A DNA stretch of 64,000 nucleotides from Litorisediminicola beolgyonensis (GTDB lineage Bacteria > Pseudomonadota > Alphaproteobacteria > Rhodobacterales > Rhodobacteraceae): the NCBI RefSeq assembly GCF_042679605.1, contig NZ_JBHTMU010000009.1, positions 1 through 64,000 on the forward strand. Reading direction: 5' to 3'. Shown here piece after piece: positions 1 through 7,945 of this stretch. The translations under genes and the position numbers were made by a program. How positions within the stretch are numbered: the stretch's first letter is position 1; each line of letters starts with the position of its first letter. The notes beneath the pieces were generated by a model. It did not search any database. It was not told the origin of the DNA and was given only the letters and a program-made list of their open reading frames with translations.

Positions 1-1126
1 CCGCGCCGGTCAGCCCGCCGAACCCGGCGGCGATGGCCTGCGCGGCGCCCCAGAGGCCCATGCGGGTGCCTTCGCGCGCGGCGCGGCCCTCTCCGGCCAG
101 CGCCATCATCGAGCCGATGGCAGCCACGGCGAACATGCCGTTGAAGACGCCGAGCGCGACGGTCGCGGGCAGGAAGAGATGCGGGGCGTTCGATTGACCG
201 AGAAGCGCGATGCTCATCAGGGCCAGCGCCGAGCCGAGACATCCGGAGACGACCCAGGTCCTTAGGCTGCCGAGGCGCAGACCGGTGGCGCAGAGACCGG
301 TGAGCGCCATCCCGAGGAACACGCCGCCATTCTGCGCGCCCGAAAGCTGCGTGGACTGGCCGGGCGTGTAGCCGAAGACGAGGCCCGCATAAGGCTCGAG
401 GATCAGCTCCTGCATGAAATAGGCGGTCATCGACAGGAAGACGAAGAGGGTGAAATTGCGCGCCCGAGGCTCCTGCCAGACCTGCGCCAATCCTTCGCGG
501 AAGGGCAGGCTTTCGGGCTCGGGGGCCTGCGTGACGCGGGCCTCGATGCCGTGAATGGCGAGGGCGGTCAGGAGGATCGCTCCGATCGCGACGCCGCTGA
601 CGATCGTCAGAAGCCGCGCCGGCGTGTAGGGATCGAGAAGCCCGCCGACGACGCCCGCCGTCACGGCGATGCCGAAGATCATCATCAGCCAGGTGATCGT
701 CGCCGCCGCGGCACGCCGGTGCGGCGCGGTCGCGGTGGCAAGGAGCGCCAGGAGCGAGGTACCCGACGCGCCAACGCCGAGACCGATCAGCGCATAGGCG
801 AGGACCGAGATCAGGAGACCCGGAGCAAGGCTCTGTTCCAGCACGATCACGCCCAAGGCGGCCCCGACGCCACCCAGTGCGAGAACCGCCATCCCGCCGA
901 TGATCCAGCGGGTGCGATTGCCGCCGGTATCCGAGCGGAAGCCCCAGTTCGGGCGGGTGATCTGGATGCCGTAATGCAGCGCCACGAGAATGCCGGGCAG
1001 GAGCGCGGGCAGCGCCAGTTCGACGACCATCAGCCGGTTCAGGGTCGATGTTGTCAGAACCACGACGGAGCCCAGCGCCATCTGCACGAGGCCGAGCCTG
1101 AGGATCTGCGCCCAGGAGAGCGTCAT
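1..1126 (-). CDS. PucC/LhaA-family transporter next to bchG (orf428-like), 3' end outside window
   Basis: This is a major-facilitator-type membrane protein of the PucC/LhaA family, about 375 residues visible with the C-terminus cut off by the window edge. The reading frame starts at the ATG at 1126 (MTLSWAQILRLGLVQ) and overlaps the bchG stop as ATGA, so the two are translationally coupled. Many hydrophobic segments and a Gly/Ala-rich stretch like that in LhaA (GRAAREGTRMGLWGAAQA) are visible. In Rhodobacter the same slot between bchG and bchP holds orf428, so bchP probably follows just outside the window. Family members assist light-harvesting assembly or pigment delivery. The exact role of this paralogue is not known from sequence. 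Confidence 0.85.
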   Translation of the reverse strand, partial: MTLSWAQILRLGLVQMALGSVVVLTTSTLNRLMVVELALPALLPGILVALHYGIQITRPNWGFRSDTGGNRTRWIIGGMAVLALGGVGAALGVIVLEQSLAPGLLISVLAYALIGLGVGASGTSLLALLATATAPHRRAAAATITWLMMIFGIAVTAGVVGGLLDPYTPARLLTIVSGVAIGAILLTALAIHGIEARVTQAPEPESLPFREGLAQVWQEPRARNFTLFVFLSMTAYFMQELILEPYAGLVFGYTPGQSTQLSGAQNGGVFLGMALTGLCATGLRLGSLRTWVVSGCLGSALALMSIALLGQSNAPHLFLPATVALGVFNGMFAVAAIGSMMALAGEGRAAREGTRMGLWGAAQAIAAGFGGLTGA

Positions 1127-2031
1127 GGCAGCGCCTCGAGACACCGGATCGCCCAGGCGGTGATCATCATGCCGGAGACGTAGAACAGGACGCCGGTGCC
1201 GTTATACCAGGGCGCGCGCGCCTTGGGGTCGGTCAGCAGCACCCGCATTGCCCAGAGCTGTGCGGCGATCAGGACAAGGATGGCAGCGGCGAAAAAGGCT
1301 CTGTCCCAGCCGAAAAGCAGTGCCGCGACCGCGATCTGGGGCGCGAGCATCACGGCGCAGGCCAGCCGCGCGGCGCGGACCGGGCCGAGCGTCACCGGGA
1401 GCGAGGCGATGCCCGACACCCGGTCGCCTTCGAGCGCCTTGAAATCGTTGAGCGTCATGATGCCATGCGCGCCGATTCCGTAGAGAAGCGCGCAGATCAG
1501 GACGGGACCGGACGGCAGGCTCTGCGACAGGATGGCGGCTCCGGTCAGCCAGGGCAGCGTCTCGTAGGACAGCCCGACCAGACCCGGCCCCCACCAACCC
1601 GAGCGCTTGAGCCGGACCGGCTCGGCCGAATAGGCCCAGGCGGACAGAACGGCGGCGATGGTCGCGATCAGACCCCAGGTCCCGAGCGCGGCTCCGAGCA
1701 GGAGCGAGAGCACGGTCATTGCCAGGGCGATCCAGAGGCCCCAACGACCGGGGATGCGCCCCGAGGGGATCGGACGGTCGGGTTCGTTGATGGCATCGAC
1801 ATGGCGGTCGCACCAATCGTTCGCGGCCTGGCTCATCCCGCAGACGACGGGGCCTGCGAGAAGGACGCCGAGGATCACGAGGTGCCAGTGCCCCGAGGGT
1901 GATACGCCGGCCGAGACGATCCCGCAGAGATACGCCCACATCGGCGGAAACCAGGTGACGGGTTTGATGAGCCTCAGCATGGCTGCGGGCTCTGGATACT
2001 GCCGGGAATGTAAACTTTCGCTGACAGACAT
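1123..2031 (-). CDS. bchG: bacteriochlorophyll a synthase (BchG)
   Basis: BchG is a UbiA-family membrane prenyltransferase that esterifies bacteriochlorophyllide a with geranylgeranyl- or phytyl-diphosphate, the last committed step of pigment synthesis. The protein is 302 aa from the ATG at 2031 (MSVSESLHSRQ). It carries the Asp-rich motif NDWCDRHVDAINEPDRPIPS and a second aspartate motif DFKALEGDR between hydrophobic helices. An in-frame GTG at 2046 would add five residues; the ATG is preferred because the resulting N-terminus resembles other BchG proteins. It lies downstream of ppsR, but the 82-base gap carries two PpsR boxes, so it probably has its own redox-controlled promoter. The stop overlaps the start of the PucC-like gene. 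Confidence 0.95.
   Translation of the reverse strand: MSVSESLHSRQYPEPAAMLRLIKPVTWFPPMWAYLCGIVSAGVSPSGHWHLVILGVLLAGPVVCGMSQAANDWCDRHVDAINEPDRPIPSGRIPGRWGLWIALAMTVLSLLLGAALGTWGLIATIAAVLSAWAYSAEPVRLKRSGWWGPGLVGLSYETLPWLTGAAILSQSLPSGPVLICALLYGIGAHGIMTLNDFKALEGDRVSGIASLPVTLGPVRAARLACAVMLAPQIAVAALLFGWDRAFFAAAILVLIAAQLWAMRVLLTDPKARAPWYNGTGVLFYVSGMMITAWAIRCLEALP
2009..2026. promoter_or_regulatory. PpsR/CrtJ box, bchG proximal
   Basis: Perfect TGT-N12-ACA palindrome, the consensus recognised by PpsR/CrtJ. It falls inside codons 2-8 of bchG if translation starts at the ATG at 2031, and upstream of the gene only if a later ATG (1980) is used. It pairs with the box at 2084-2101, 75 bases away start to start, an arrangement compatible with cooperative binding of PpsR oligomers. 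Confidence 0.75.
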
Positions 2032-2083
2032 GCGCCGATAAAACACCGGAACGCGAGTCGGAGCAAGCCTAACTGGCGCCCGC

Positions 2084-2101
2084 TGTCAGCTTTTGTTTAC
2101 A
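2084..2101. promoter_or_regulatory. PpsR/CrtJ box, bchG distal
   Basis: Second perfect TGT-N12-ACA site, 53 bases upstream of the bchG ATG and just downstream of the ppsR stop. Read on the minus strand it contains CTGACA, a plausible -35 element for bchG, so bound PpsR would be expected to block RNA polymerase under aerobic conditions. The promoter assignment is inference; the palindrome is seen directly. Confidence 0.8.
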
Positions 2102-2113
2102 GGGTTGGCGGGC

Positions 2114-3532
2114 TCAGTTGTCGGTTTCGCGGCTCAGAAGCCCGTATTTGCGGAGCTTCACATAGAGCGACTGACGCGACAGCCCCAGCATCTCGGCAGC
2201 GGCCACCCGGTTGTTCCGGGTCAGGCTGACGGCGGTCTCGATGCACATCTTCTCGACCACGTCGGTGGTCTCGGCGACGATCTCCTTCAGCGTCGCGGAG
2301 CCCACGAGCTCCATGACGTTCCGGCTCGATTCCTCGGTCGGCTGCAGGGACGGGCGCCGCGCGGCCTCGGACCGCGAGGCATCACGGATGACGAAGCCCA
2401 GCTCCGGCTCGGCCCGGTCGTTGAGATAGGTGCAGGACATCTCGACCGCGGTAGAGGCGCCGAGATCGTTGACGATCTTGCTGGAATAGAGCCGCATCTG
2501 GCCGTGCCGCTTGGCGTTCTCAGCCAGGACGTTGAGGTCGACCTGGCCACGCCCGAGGAACTGCGACAGCGAGGTCCCGGCGACATCGGACATATGCGCC
2601 GCGTCGATCATGTCGAGGAAGGCGTCGTTGCAATGCATGATCGTCCCGCCGGTCGAGGCGAAGACGAGCGCGTCCGAGCTCTTGTCGAAGAGCGCCGAGA
2701 GGTCGATGGCCAGGCCGTCGCGCTGGGCGCCCACGTCGTCCTCGCGCATCAAGCGGGCGATCACGACGCGCTCGCCGGCGGCGCGGAACACCTGCGGCTC
2801 GACCCGAACCGGCGTGCGGACGCGCCGCGCGCGCAGCTTCAGGCCGGCGGCCTTTTCCGACATGGCCGCGCCCATCACGGCCTCGGCGAACTCTTCCTTG
2901 CTACGGTCCTCGAACGTCTCGGCGAAGACCGTGTCTAGCAGCTCGGACCGCGTCGATCCGAGGATCGACGCCGCCGGTTCGTTGAGGTCGCGGATGCGCC
3001 CGTCGGAGACCGACATGAAAACGATGGCGTCGCGCACGGTGCGCAGGAGCAGGCGATAGCGGGCGTCGAACTCGCGCCGGGCCTCGTAGCCCTGCTCGAG
3101 CGACATCTGCGTCTCGACCAGCTGCGCCTGCGTCTCGGAGATCGCCGAAAGGTCGCGCCCCAGAAGCAGCGCGGTCCCGTCGGGGTCGATCTTCAGCAGG
3201 CGGTAGCGGACCGGGATATGCGGACCGCTCGTATCGGTGTGGTTGACCTCGACGGCGCGGTCGAACTGCCCGTCCTCGCGAAGCTGCTTCAGCGCGGAGG
3301 TCATCTTGGCCCGGCTGTCTTCGGCGAGATAGGCGGTGATCGGCTGGCCCTCGGCATGGGACAGGCGATGACCGAGCTCGCCCTCGCGCCCGCCCTGAAC
3401 GGAGATCACCCGGTCGTTGGCCGCGACCAGGAGAGAGACATCCGCCGCGGCGGAGACGATCTCGCTCAGGAGGGCCGGGGCCGTATCCAGGCCTGAGACG
3501 CCATTCCAGAAGCTGATATCGCGTTGGGCCAT
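2114..3532 (-). CDS. ppsR: transcriptional repressor PpsR (CrtJ)
   Basis: PpsR is the redox- and light-responsive repressor of photosynthesis genes; it binds TGT-N12-ACA sites. The 472-aa protein has an N-terminal sensory region, PAS domains through the middle (for example around RYRLLLRTVRDAIVFMSVSD) and a Fis-type helix-turn-helix at the extreme C-terminus (NNRVAAAEMLGLSRQSLYVK). A cysteine near residue 430 lies just before the helix-turn-helix, where CrtJ/PpsR proteins have a redox-active cysteine. The start codon directly follows the ppaA stop (TAG-ATG) and no Shine-Dalgarno sequence is evident close by, so translation is probably coupled to ppaA. Confidence 0.96.
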   Translation of the reverse strand: MAQRDISFWNGVSGLDTAPALLSEIVSAAADVSLLVAANDRVISVQGGREGELGHRLSHAEGQPITAYLAEDSRAKMTSALKQLREDGQFDRAVEVNHTDTSGPHIPVRYRLLKIDPDGTALLLGRDLSAISETQAQLVETQMSLEQGYEARREFDARYRLLLRTVRDAIVFMSVSDGRIRDLNEPAASILGSTRSELLDTVFAETFEDRSKEEFAEAVMGAAMSEKAAGLKLRARRVRTPVRVEPQVFRAAGERVVIARLMREDDVGAQRDGLAIDLSALFDKSSDALVFASTGGTIMHCNDAFLDMIDAAHMSDVAGTSLSQFLGRGQVDLNVLAENAKRHGQMRLYSSKIVNDLGASTAVEMSCTYLNDRAEPELGFVIRDASRSEAARRPSLQPTEESSRNVMELVGSATLKEIVAETTDVVEKMCIETAVSLTRNNRVAAAEMLGLSRQSLYVKLRKYGLLSRETDN

Positions 3533-4306
3533 CTAGGGGGTTGCTTTCTCTCTTCGGCGGTTCTCTGCGGCGCAGAGGGACAGGACGTGGCGCGGATCGG
3601 AGGAGACTTCCGTCACTCCGGCTCGGGTGCATATCTGGTCCGCATGGTCCAGAACCAGCCCGCCGAGAAGGGTCGGAGGCAGTCCGCCGATCTGCTTGCG
3701 CGCCTGAGTAATCATCCTGCGGACGGATGCAAGGCTGCCGCCGGAGGTGCAGGAGAAGAGAATGGCGTCATAGGGATCCGCGGCCACTGTCTTGCAAAAC
3801 AGGTCCACGCCTGGATCGCTGAGCCGTTTGAGCGACACCCCGAGCGCGCGCAGCTGCGCTTCGGCGATCCGCGAGCCGAGCGTGTGATGGCTTTGTTCCG
3901 GAATGGTGAAGAGGACCGCCAGCCCGCTGCCGGGCGCGTCCTCGGCGCATTCCCAGAGCGGCGCGAGATGCACCAGCAGCGCCTGCATCCGCGCGGAGGC
4001 GACGGAGTTCTCGGCGAAGGTGATCGCGTCGGTGCGCCAAAGCTCCCCGAGCCTGCGGGCGGTGGCGGGGAACACGTCGTCGATGATCTCGCGCGGCTTA
4101 AGCTTGCGCTTGTCGAGCGCCGTGGTGACGCGCTTCGGGCAATATTCGTGTCTGCTGAGAAGGGCATCCGCCAGCCAGGCGGCGCTTGCGGTCTTGGCAT
4201 AATCGCGATCGCGCTGGGCCCGTGCCGTCAGTTCCGACAGCGCGGCTTCCGCCAGCGTTGCGATCTCCGAGCGACCAGCCCATGGGGCCGAATACAACTG
4301 CGACAT
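3533..4306 (-). CDS. ppaA: cobalamin-binding antirepressor PpaA/AerR
   Basis: PpaA/AerR binds B12 and modulates PpsR/CrtJ, linking photosynthesis gene expression to light and cobalamin. The protein is 257 aa from the ATG at 4306, chosen because an AGGAGG ribosome binding site lies just upstream; an in-frame start at 4351 would add 15 residues. The C-terminal half looks like a B12-binding fold, with the His pair in EQSHHTLGSRIAEAQL at the expected cobalt-ligand position and the family stretch AILFSCTSGGSL. It is the first gene of a ppaA-ppsR unit and is divergent from bchF, with PpsR boxes in the shared promoter region. Confidence 0.93.
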   Translation of the reverse strand: MSQLYSAPWAGRSEIATLAEAALSELTARAQRDRDYAKTASAAWLADALLSRHEYCPKRVTTALDKRKLKPREIIDDVFPATARRLGELWRTDAITFAENSVASARMQALLVHLAPLWECAEDAPGSGLAVLFTIPEQSHHTLGSRIAEAQLRALGVSLKRLSDPGVDLFCKTVAADPYDAILFSCTSGGSLASVRRMITQARKQIGGLPPTLLGGLVLDHADQICTRAGVTEVSSDPRHVLSLCAAENRRREKATP

Positions 4307-4387
4307 GATGCCAGCCCTCCTGGGCTCCGATGCCTCTCGCGACGACCGCATCGGACTGCACGCAAGGGTGTCCTTTCATTTGCGCAA

Positions 4388-4405
4388 TGTCAAACGATAT
4401 GGACA
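4388..4405. promoter_or_regulatory. PpsR/CrtJ box, ppaA side
   Basis: Perfect TGT-N12-ACA palindrome 82 bases upstream of the ppaA start. On the minus strand it contains TTGACA (4393-4388), a consensus -35 hexamer oriented toward ppaA, which suggests that PpsR controls its own antirepressor operon. The -10 region is not convincing by eye. Confidence 0.75.
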
Positions 4406-4526
4406 TCTTTGGGGTCGTGATCCGTCAATTTGACTCGGCAGTTTTGAGCAACTCAAGGTGGTAACAAGTAAAAACAAAGGCTTGAATGGCCTGCTCGGGT
4501 CGAAAAATCGATGAAATTGGCCAAAC

Positions 4527-4544
4527 TGTAAGTTACAATTGACA
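4527..4544. promoter_or_regulatory. PpsR/CrtJ box, bchF side, overlapping a -35 hexamer
   Basis: Perfect TGT-N12-ACA palindrome 53 bases upstream of the bchF ATG. Its right end forms TTGACA (4539-4544), a consensus -35 element oriented toward bchF. Repression by occlusion of the whole bchFNBHLM-lhaA-puh superoperon would follow from this geometry. It lies 139 bases from the ppaA-side box. Confidence 0.8.
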
Positions 4545-4597
4545 CTTGGCCAGGCGAAAACCTACCCTCGGTTTTGTCCATCCGAACGGAATCGCCC

Positions 4598-5086
4598 ATG
4601 TCGCACACCGCCGATGCCAGGATGAGCGCGGCCCCGTCAGCCCCGCTTTACACCCCAGAACAGCGCGCCCGGCGGGACGCCACGCGCTGGACTTTGGTGC
4701 AGGGCATCCTGGCGCCGCTGCAATTCACGGTGTTCCTGGTCTCACTGGTGCTGGTGCTGCGCTTCCTCGCGACCGGCGAGGGCTACCTCGCCGCCACCTG
4801 GTCGATCGTTCTCAAGACCGCCGTGCTCTACCTCATCATGGTCACTGGCGCGATCTGGGAGAAGGTGGTCTTCGGCCAGTATCTTTTCGCGCAAGCCTTC
4901 TTCTGGGAGGATGTTTTCTCCTTTCTCGTCATCGGTTTGCACAGCGCCTATCTCTGGGCGCTCTGGCAGGGCACGCTGACGCAGGGCGGCCTCATGGTCC
5001 TCGCCCTGGCGGCCTACGCCACCTATGTGATCAATGCCGGGCAGTTCCTCTGGAAGCTCCGCCAGGCCCGCAAGGGGGCGCCATGA
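4598..5086 (+). CDS. bchF: 2-vinyl bacteriochlorophyllide hydratase (BchF)
   Basis: BchF hydrates the C3 vinyl group during bacteriochlorophyll a synthesis. The product is 162 aa from the ATG at 4598 (MSHTADARMS); an upstream TTG at 4574 is in frame but has no clear ribosome binding site. The protein has several membrane-spanning segments and the family stretch TGAIWEKVVFGQYLFAQAFF. It opens the plus-strand photosynthesis superoperon and overlaps bchN as ATGA. Control by PpsR is suggested by the box at 4527-4544. Confidence 0.95.
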   Translation: MSHTADARMSAAPSAPLYTPEQRARRDATRWTLVQGILAPLQFTVFLVSLVLVLRFLATGEGYLAATWSIVLKTAVLYLIMVTGAIWEKVVFGQYLFAQAFFWEDVFSFLVIGLHSAYLWALWQGTLTQGGLMVLALAAYATYVINAGQFLWKLRQARKGAP

Positions 5087-6369
5087 CCGAGCGCTTCGCC
5101 CCTCCCGCAGGCGGCGGCTGCCGCACCGCGCCAGTCCTAAAGGAGCGCGGCCAGCACGAGGTCTTCTGCGGCCTGACCGGCATCGTCTGGCTGCATCGCA
5201 AGATGCCGGACGCGTTCTTCCTGGTGGTCGGCTCGCGCACCTGCGCGCATCTGCTGCAATCGGCGGCAGGTGTGATGATCTTCGCCGAACCCAGATTCGC
5301 CACCGCGATCCTCGAAGAGACCGATCTCGCCGGGCTCGCCTGCGCCCAGGAAGAGCTCGACCGCGTGGTGGCCGAGCTCTTGGACCGCCGCCCCGATATC
5401 CGTCGCCTCTTCCTCGTGGGCTCCTGCCCGTCCGAGGTCATCAAGCTTGATCTGGCGAAATCCGCCGAACGGCTGAGCGCCGCGCATGCCCCGCATGTGC
5501 GGGTGCTGAACTACTCGGGCTCGGGCATCGAGACCACCTTCACGCAAGGCGAGGATGCCTGCCTCGCGGCCATGGTGCCGGACCTGCCCGCGACCGACGC
5601 GCGCGAGCTTCTGGTTGTGGGCGCGCTGCCGGACGTGGTCGAGGACCAGATGCGCGCGCTTCTGGACGGCCTGGGCGTCGGTCCGGTCCGCGTCCTGCCG
5701 ACCCGCCGCGCCGATGACGCCTTCGGGGTTGGCCCGAACACCAGGGTGATCCTGGCCCAGCCCTTCCTCGGCGATACGCTGGCCGCCCTGCGCCGTCGCG
5801 GCGCGCAGCATCTGGCCGCACCGCTGCCCTTCGGCGAAGAGGGCACGACGCTCTGGCTCCGCACCATCGCGCAGGCCTTCGGCGTATCCGAGAGCCGCTT
5901 CGACGAGGTGACCTCGGCGCCGCGGGCGCGAGCGCGCGCCGCCGTCTCCCGCGCTGCCGAGGCCCTCAACGGTCGCTCGGTCTTCTTCTTTCCCGACAGC
6001 CAGCTCGAAATCCCCCTCGCGCGCTTTCTCACCCGCGAATGCGGCATGCGCGCGCTCGAGATCGGAACGCCCTTCCTGCACCGCGAAATCCTCACGCCCG
6101 AACTGGACCTCCTCCCGGACGGCCCGACCCTGTCGGAGGGACAGGATGTCGAGCGCCAGCTCGACCGCTGCCGCGCCGCCGCGCCCGATCTGACGGTCTG
6201 CGGCCTCGGCCTTGCCAACCCGCTCGAGGCCGAGGGCATGGCCACCAAATGGGCCATCGAACTGGTCTTCACGCCGGTACATTTCTACGAACAGGCCGGC
6301 GATCTGGCGCAGCTCTTCGCCCGCCCCCTCCGGCGCCGCGCGCTCCTGGCAAGGGAGCACCGCGCATGA
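5083..6369 (+). CDS. bchN: light-independent protochlorophyllide reductase subunit N
   Basis: BchN forms with BchB the nitrogenase-like NB component that reduces protochlorophyllide in the dark. The 428-aa protein starts at the ATG overlapping the bchF stop. Cys29 (EVFCGL), Cys54 (SRTCAH) and about Cys115 (GSCPSEV) match the three iron-sulfur ligands known for Rhodobacter capsulatus BchN with a constant offset of three. The stop at 6367-6369 overlaps the start of a 15-codon mini-ORF as ATGA, which leads to bchB. Confidence 0.96.
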   Translation: MTERFAPPAGGGCRTAPVLKERGQHEVFCGLTGIVWLHRKMPDAFFLVVGSRTCAHLLQSAAGVMIFAEPRFATAILEETDLAGLACAQEELDRVVAELLDRRPDIRRLFLVGSCPSEVIKLDLAKSAERLSAAHAPHVRVLNYSGSGIETTFTQGEDACLAAMVPDLPATDARELLVVGALPDVVEDQMRALLDGLGVGPVRVLPTRRADDAFGVGPNTRVILAQPFLGDTLAALRRRGAQHLAAPLPFGEEGTTLWLRTIAQAFGVSESRFDEVTSAPRARARAAVSRAAEALNGRSVFFFPDSQLEIPLARFLTRECGMRALEIGTPFLHREILTPELDLLPDGPTLSEGQDVERQLDRCRAAAPDLTVCGLGLANPLEAEGMATKWAIELVFTPVHFYEQAGDLAQLFARPLRRRALLAREHRA

Positions 6370-6413
6370 GGCTTCTTCTTTTTCCAAATACGCAAAAAGC
6401 CGGTCGGCCATGA
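6366..6413 (+). CDS. 15-codon mini-ORF linking bchN and bchB
   Basis: The frame ATG (6366) to TGA (6411-6413) encodes MRLLLFPNTQKAGRP. It overlaps the bchN stop as ATGA and the bchB start as ATGA. A good ribosome binding site (AAGGGAG, about 6350-6356) precedes it, while bchB itself has none nearby. Most of its length is the reverse-oriented 22-base repeat. A role in translational coupling is inference; the peptide has no recognisable function and may be an accident of the repeat insertion. Confidence 0.4.
   Translation: MRLLLFPNTQKAGRP
6373..6394 (-). repeat. short dispersed repeat, copy A (bchN/bchB junction)
   Basis: On the minus strand this reads T + GCGTATTTGGAAAAAGAAGA + A, 22 bases identical to copies at 7738-7759 and 11598-11619. 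It shares three further upstream bases (TTT) with the latter copy. It fills most of the bchN-bchB spacer and separates the ribosome binding site from the bchB start. Confidence 0.85.
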
Positions 6414-7945
6414 AGCTGACGGTCTGGACATATGAGGGACCGCCCCATGTCGGCGCCATGCGGGTCGCCACCGCGATGGAGGGCCTGCATTACGTCCTGC
6501 ACGCGCCCCAGGGCGACACCTATGCGGATCTGCTCTTCACCATGATCGAGCGCCGCGGCGCCCGTCCTCCGGTCACCTACACGACCTTCCAGGCCCGCGA
6601 TCTCGGTGCCGATACTGCCGACCTGTTCCGCCGCGCCTGTCTCGAGGCCCATGCCCGCTTCCAGCCCGAGGCGATGATCGTCGGGGCCTCCTGCACCGCC
6701 GAGCTGATCCAGGACGATCCCGGCGGCATGGCCGAGACGCTGGGCCTCGACTGCCCGGTGATCCCGCTCGAGCTGCCCTCCTACCAGCGCAAGGAGAATT
6801 TCGGCGCTGACGAGACCTTCTACCAGATCTGCCGCAGGCTCGCCGGGCCCTGCGACCGGACCGAGCGGCCGAGCGTCAACCTGATCGGGCCGACCGCGCT
6901 GGGCTTCCGGCATCGCGACGACATCACCGAACTGACGGCGATGCTCGCGGATATGGGCGTCGCGGTGAATGTCTGCGCGCCTTACGGCGCGCGCCCCGCC
7001 GATATCGCCCGGCTCGGGGCCGCCCATGCCAACGTCCTGATGTATCCCGAGACCGGGGAAAGCGCCTGCCGCTGGATGGAGCGGGCGCTGGGTCTTCCCT
7101 TCACCAAAACCGTGCCGATCGGCGTCGGTGCCACCCGGGATTGGGTGGCGGAGCTGGCGGGACTTCTGAACATCGCGCCCGCGCTTGACGAGGATCGCCT
7201 GCGGGCACCCTGGTACGCCGCTTCGGTCGACAGCACCTACCTCACCGGCAAGCGCGTCTTCGTCTTCGGCGACGGCACCCATGCGATGGCCGCGGCCCGG
7301 GTCGCGACCGAGGAGATGGGCTTCGAGCTCGCCGGTCTCGGCTGCTACAACCGCGAACAGGCGCGCCCCGTCCGGGCCTTGGCCCGCGAGATGGGCGTCG
7401 AGGCGCTCGTTACCGACGATTACCTTGAGGTCGAGCGCGCCATCGAGGCGGCCGCGCCCGAGCTGATCCTCGGCACCCAGATGGAACGCCATATCGGCAA
7501 GCGCCTCGGGATTCCCTGCGCGGTGATCTCCGCCCCGGTCCATGTGCAGGATTTCCCGGCCCGCTACGCGCCTCAGATGGGCATCGAAGGCGCGAACGTG
7601 CTCTTCGACACCTGGGTGCATCCGCTGGTCATGGGCCTCGAAGAGCATCTTCTGGCGATGTTCCGCGAGGATTTCGAGTTCAATGATGCGGCGGGTCCGT
7701 CGCATCACGGCGGCCGTCCGCAGGCGGCGCCGGAGCGTGCGTATTTGGAAAAAGAAGAAGCTCAGGCCGCTCCGGGCGGGGTCGCGGTGGTCTGGCTTCC
7801 CGCGGCCGAGACCGAGCTGAAGAAGATCCCGTTCTTCGTCCGCGGCAAGGCGCGGCGCAACACCGAGGCCTATGCCGCCGAGCGCGGCTGCGCCGAGATC
7901 GATGTCGAGTTTCTCTACGAGGCAAAGGCCCATTATGCGCGATGA
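6410..7945 (+). CDS. bchB: light-independent protochlorophyllide reductase subunit B
   Basis: BchB is the second subunit of the dark protochlorophyllide reductase NB-protein. The 511-aa product begins MKLTVWTYEGPPHVG. Asp36 (QGDTYADLL), the unusual cluster ligand, and Cys95 (VGASCTAEL) are in place. The C-terminal small domain typical of BchB/ChlB (ELKKIPFFVRGKARRNTEAY) is present. Residues about 443-450 (AYLEKEEA) are encoded by an in-frame copy of the 22-base repeat, in the variable linker before that domain. No Shine-Dalgarno sequence lies near the start, so coupling to the upstream mini-ORF is likely. It overlaps bchH by 11 bases. Confidence 0.96.
   Translation: MKLTVWTYEGPPHVGAMRVATAMEGLHYVLHAPQGDTYADLLFTMIERRGARPPVTYTTFQARDLGADTADLFRRACLEAHARFQPEAMIVGASCTAELIQDDPGGMAETLGLDCPVIPLELPSYQRKENFGADETFYQICRRLAGPCDRTERPSVNLIGPTALGFRHRDDITELTAMLADMGVAVNVCAPYGARPADIARLGAAHANVLMYPETGESACRWMERALGLPFTKTVPIGVGATRDWVAELAGLLNIAPALDEDRLRAPWYAASVDSTYLTGKRVFVFGDGTHAMAAARVATEEMGFELAGLGCYNREQARPVRALAREMGVEALVTDDYLEVERAIEAAAPELILGTQMERHIGKRLGIPCAVISAPVHVQDFPARYAPQMGIEGANVLFDTWVHPLVMGLEEHLLAMFREDFEFNDAAGPSHHGGRPQAAPERAYLEKEEAQAAPGGVAVVWLPAAETELKKIPFFVRGKARRNTEAYAAERGCAEIDVEFLYEAKAHYAR
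7738..7759 (+). repeat. short dispersed repeat, copy B (inside bchB)
   Basis: The same 22-base core as copies A and C lies here inside bchB, in the frame that adds AYLEKEEA to the linker before the C-terminal domain. It keeps the reading frame open. The bases flanking the core differ from those of A and C, which suggests the core is the mobile or conserved unit. Confidence 0.85.

Noticed and set aside
4546..5082. Upstream extension of bchN across bchF
   Set aside because: The extension is a shadow frame of bchF. The ATG at 5083 overlaps the bchF stop and gives the correct cysteine spacing.
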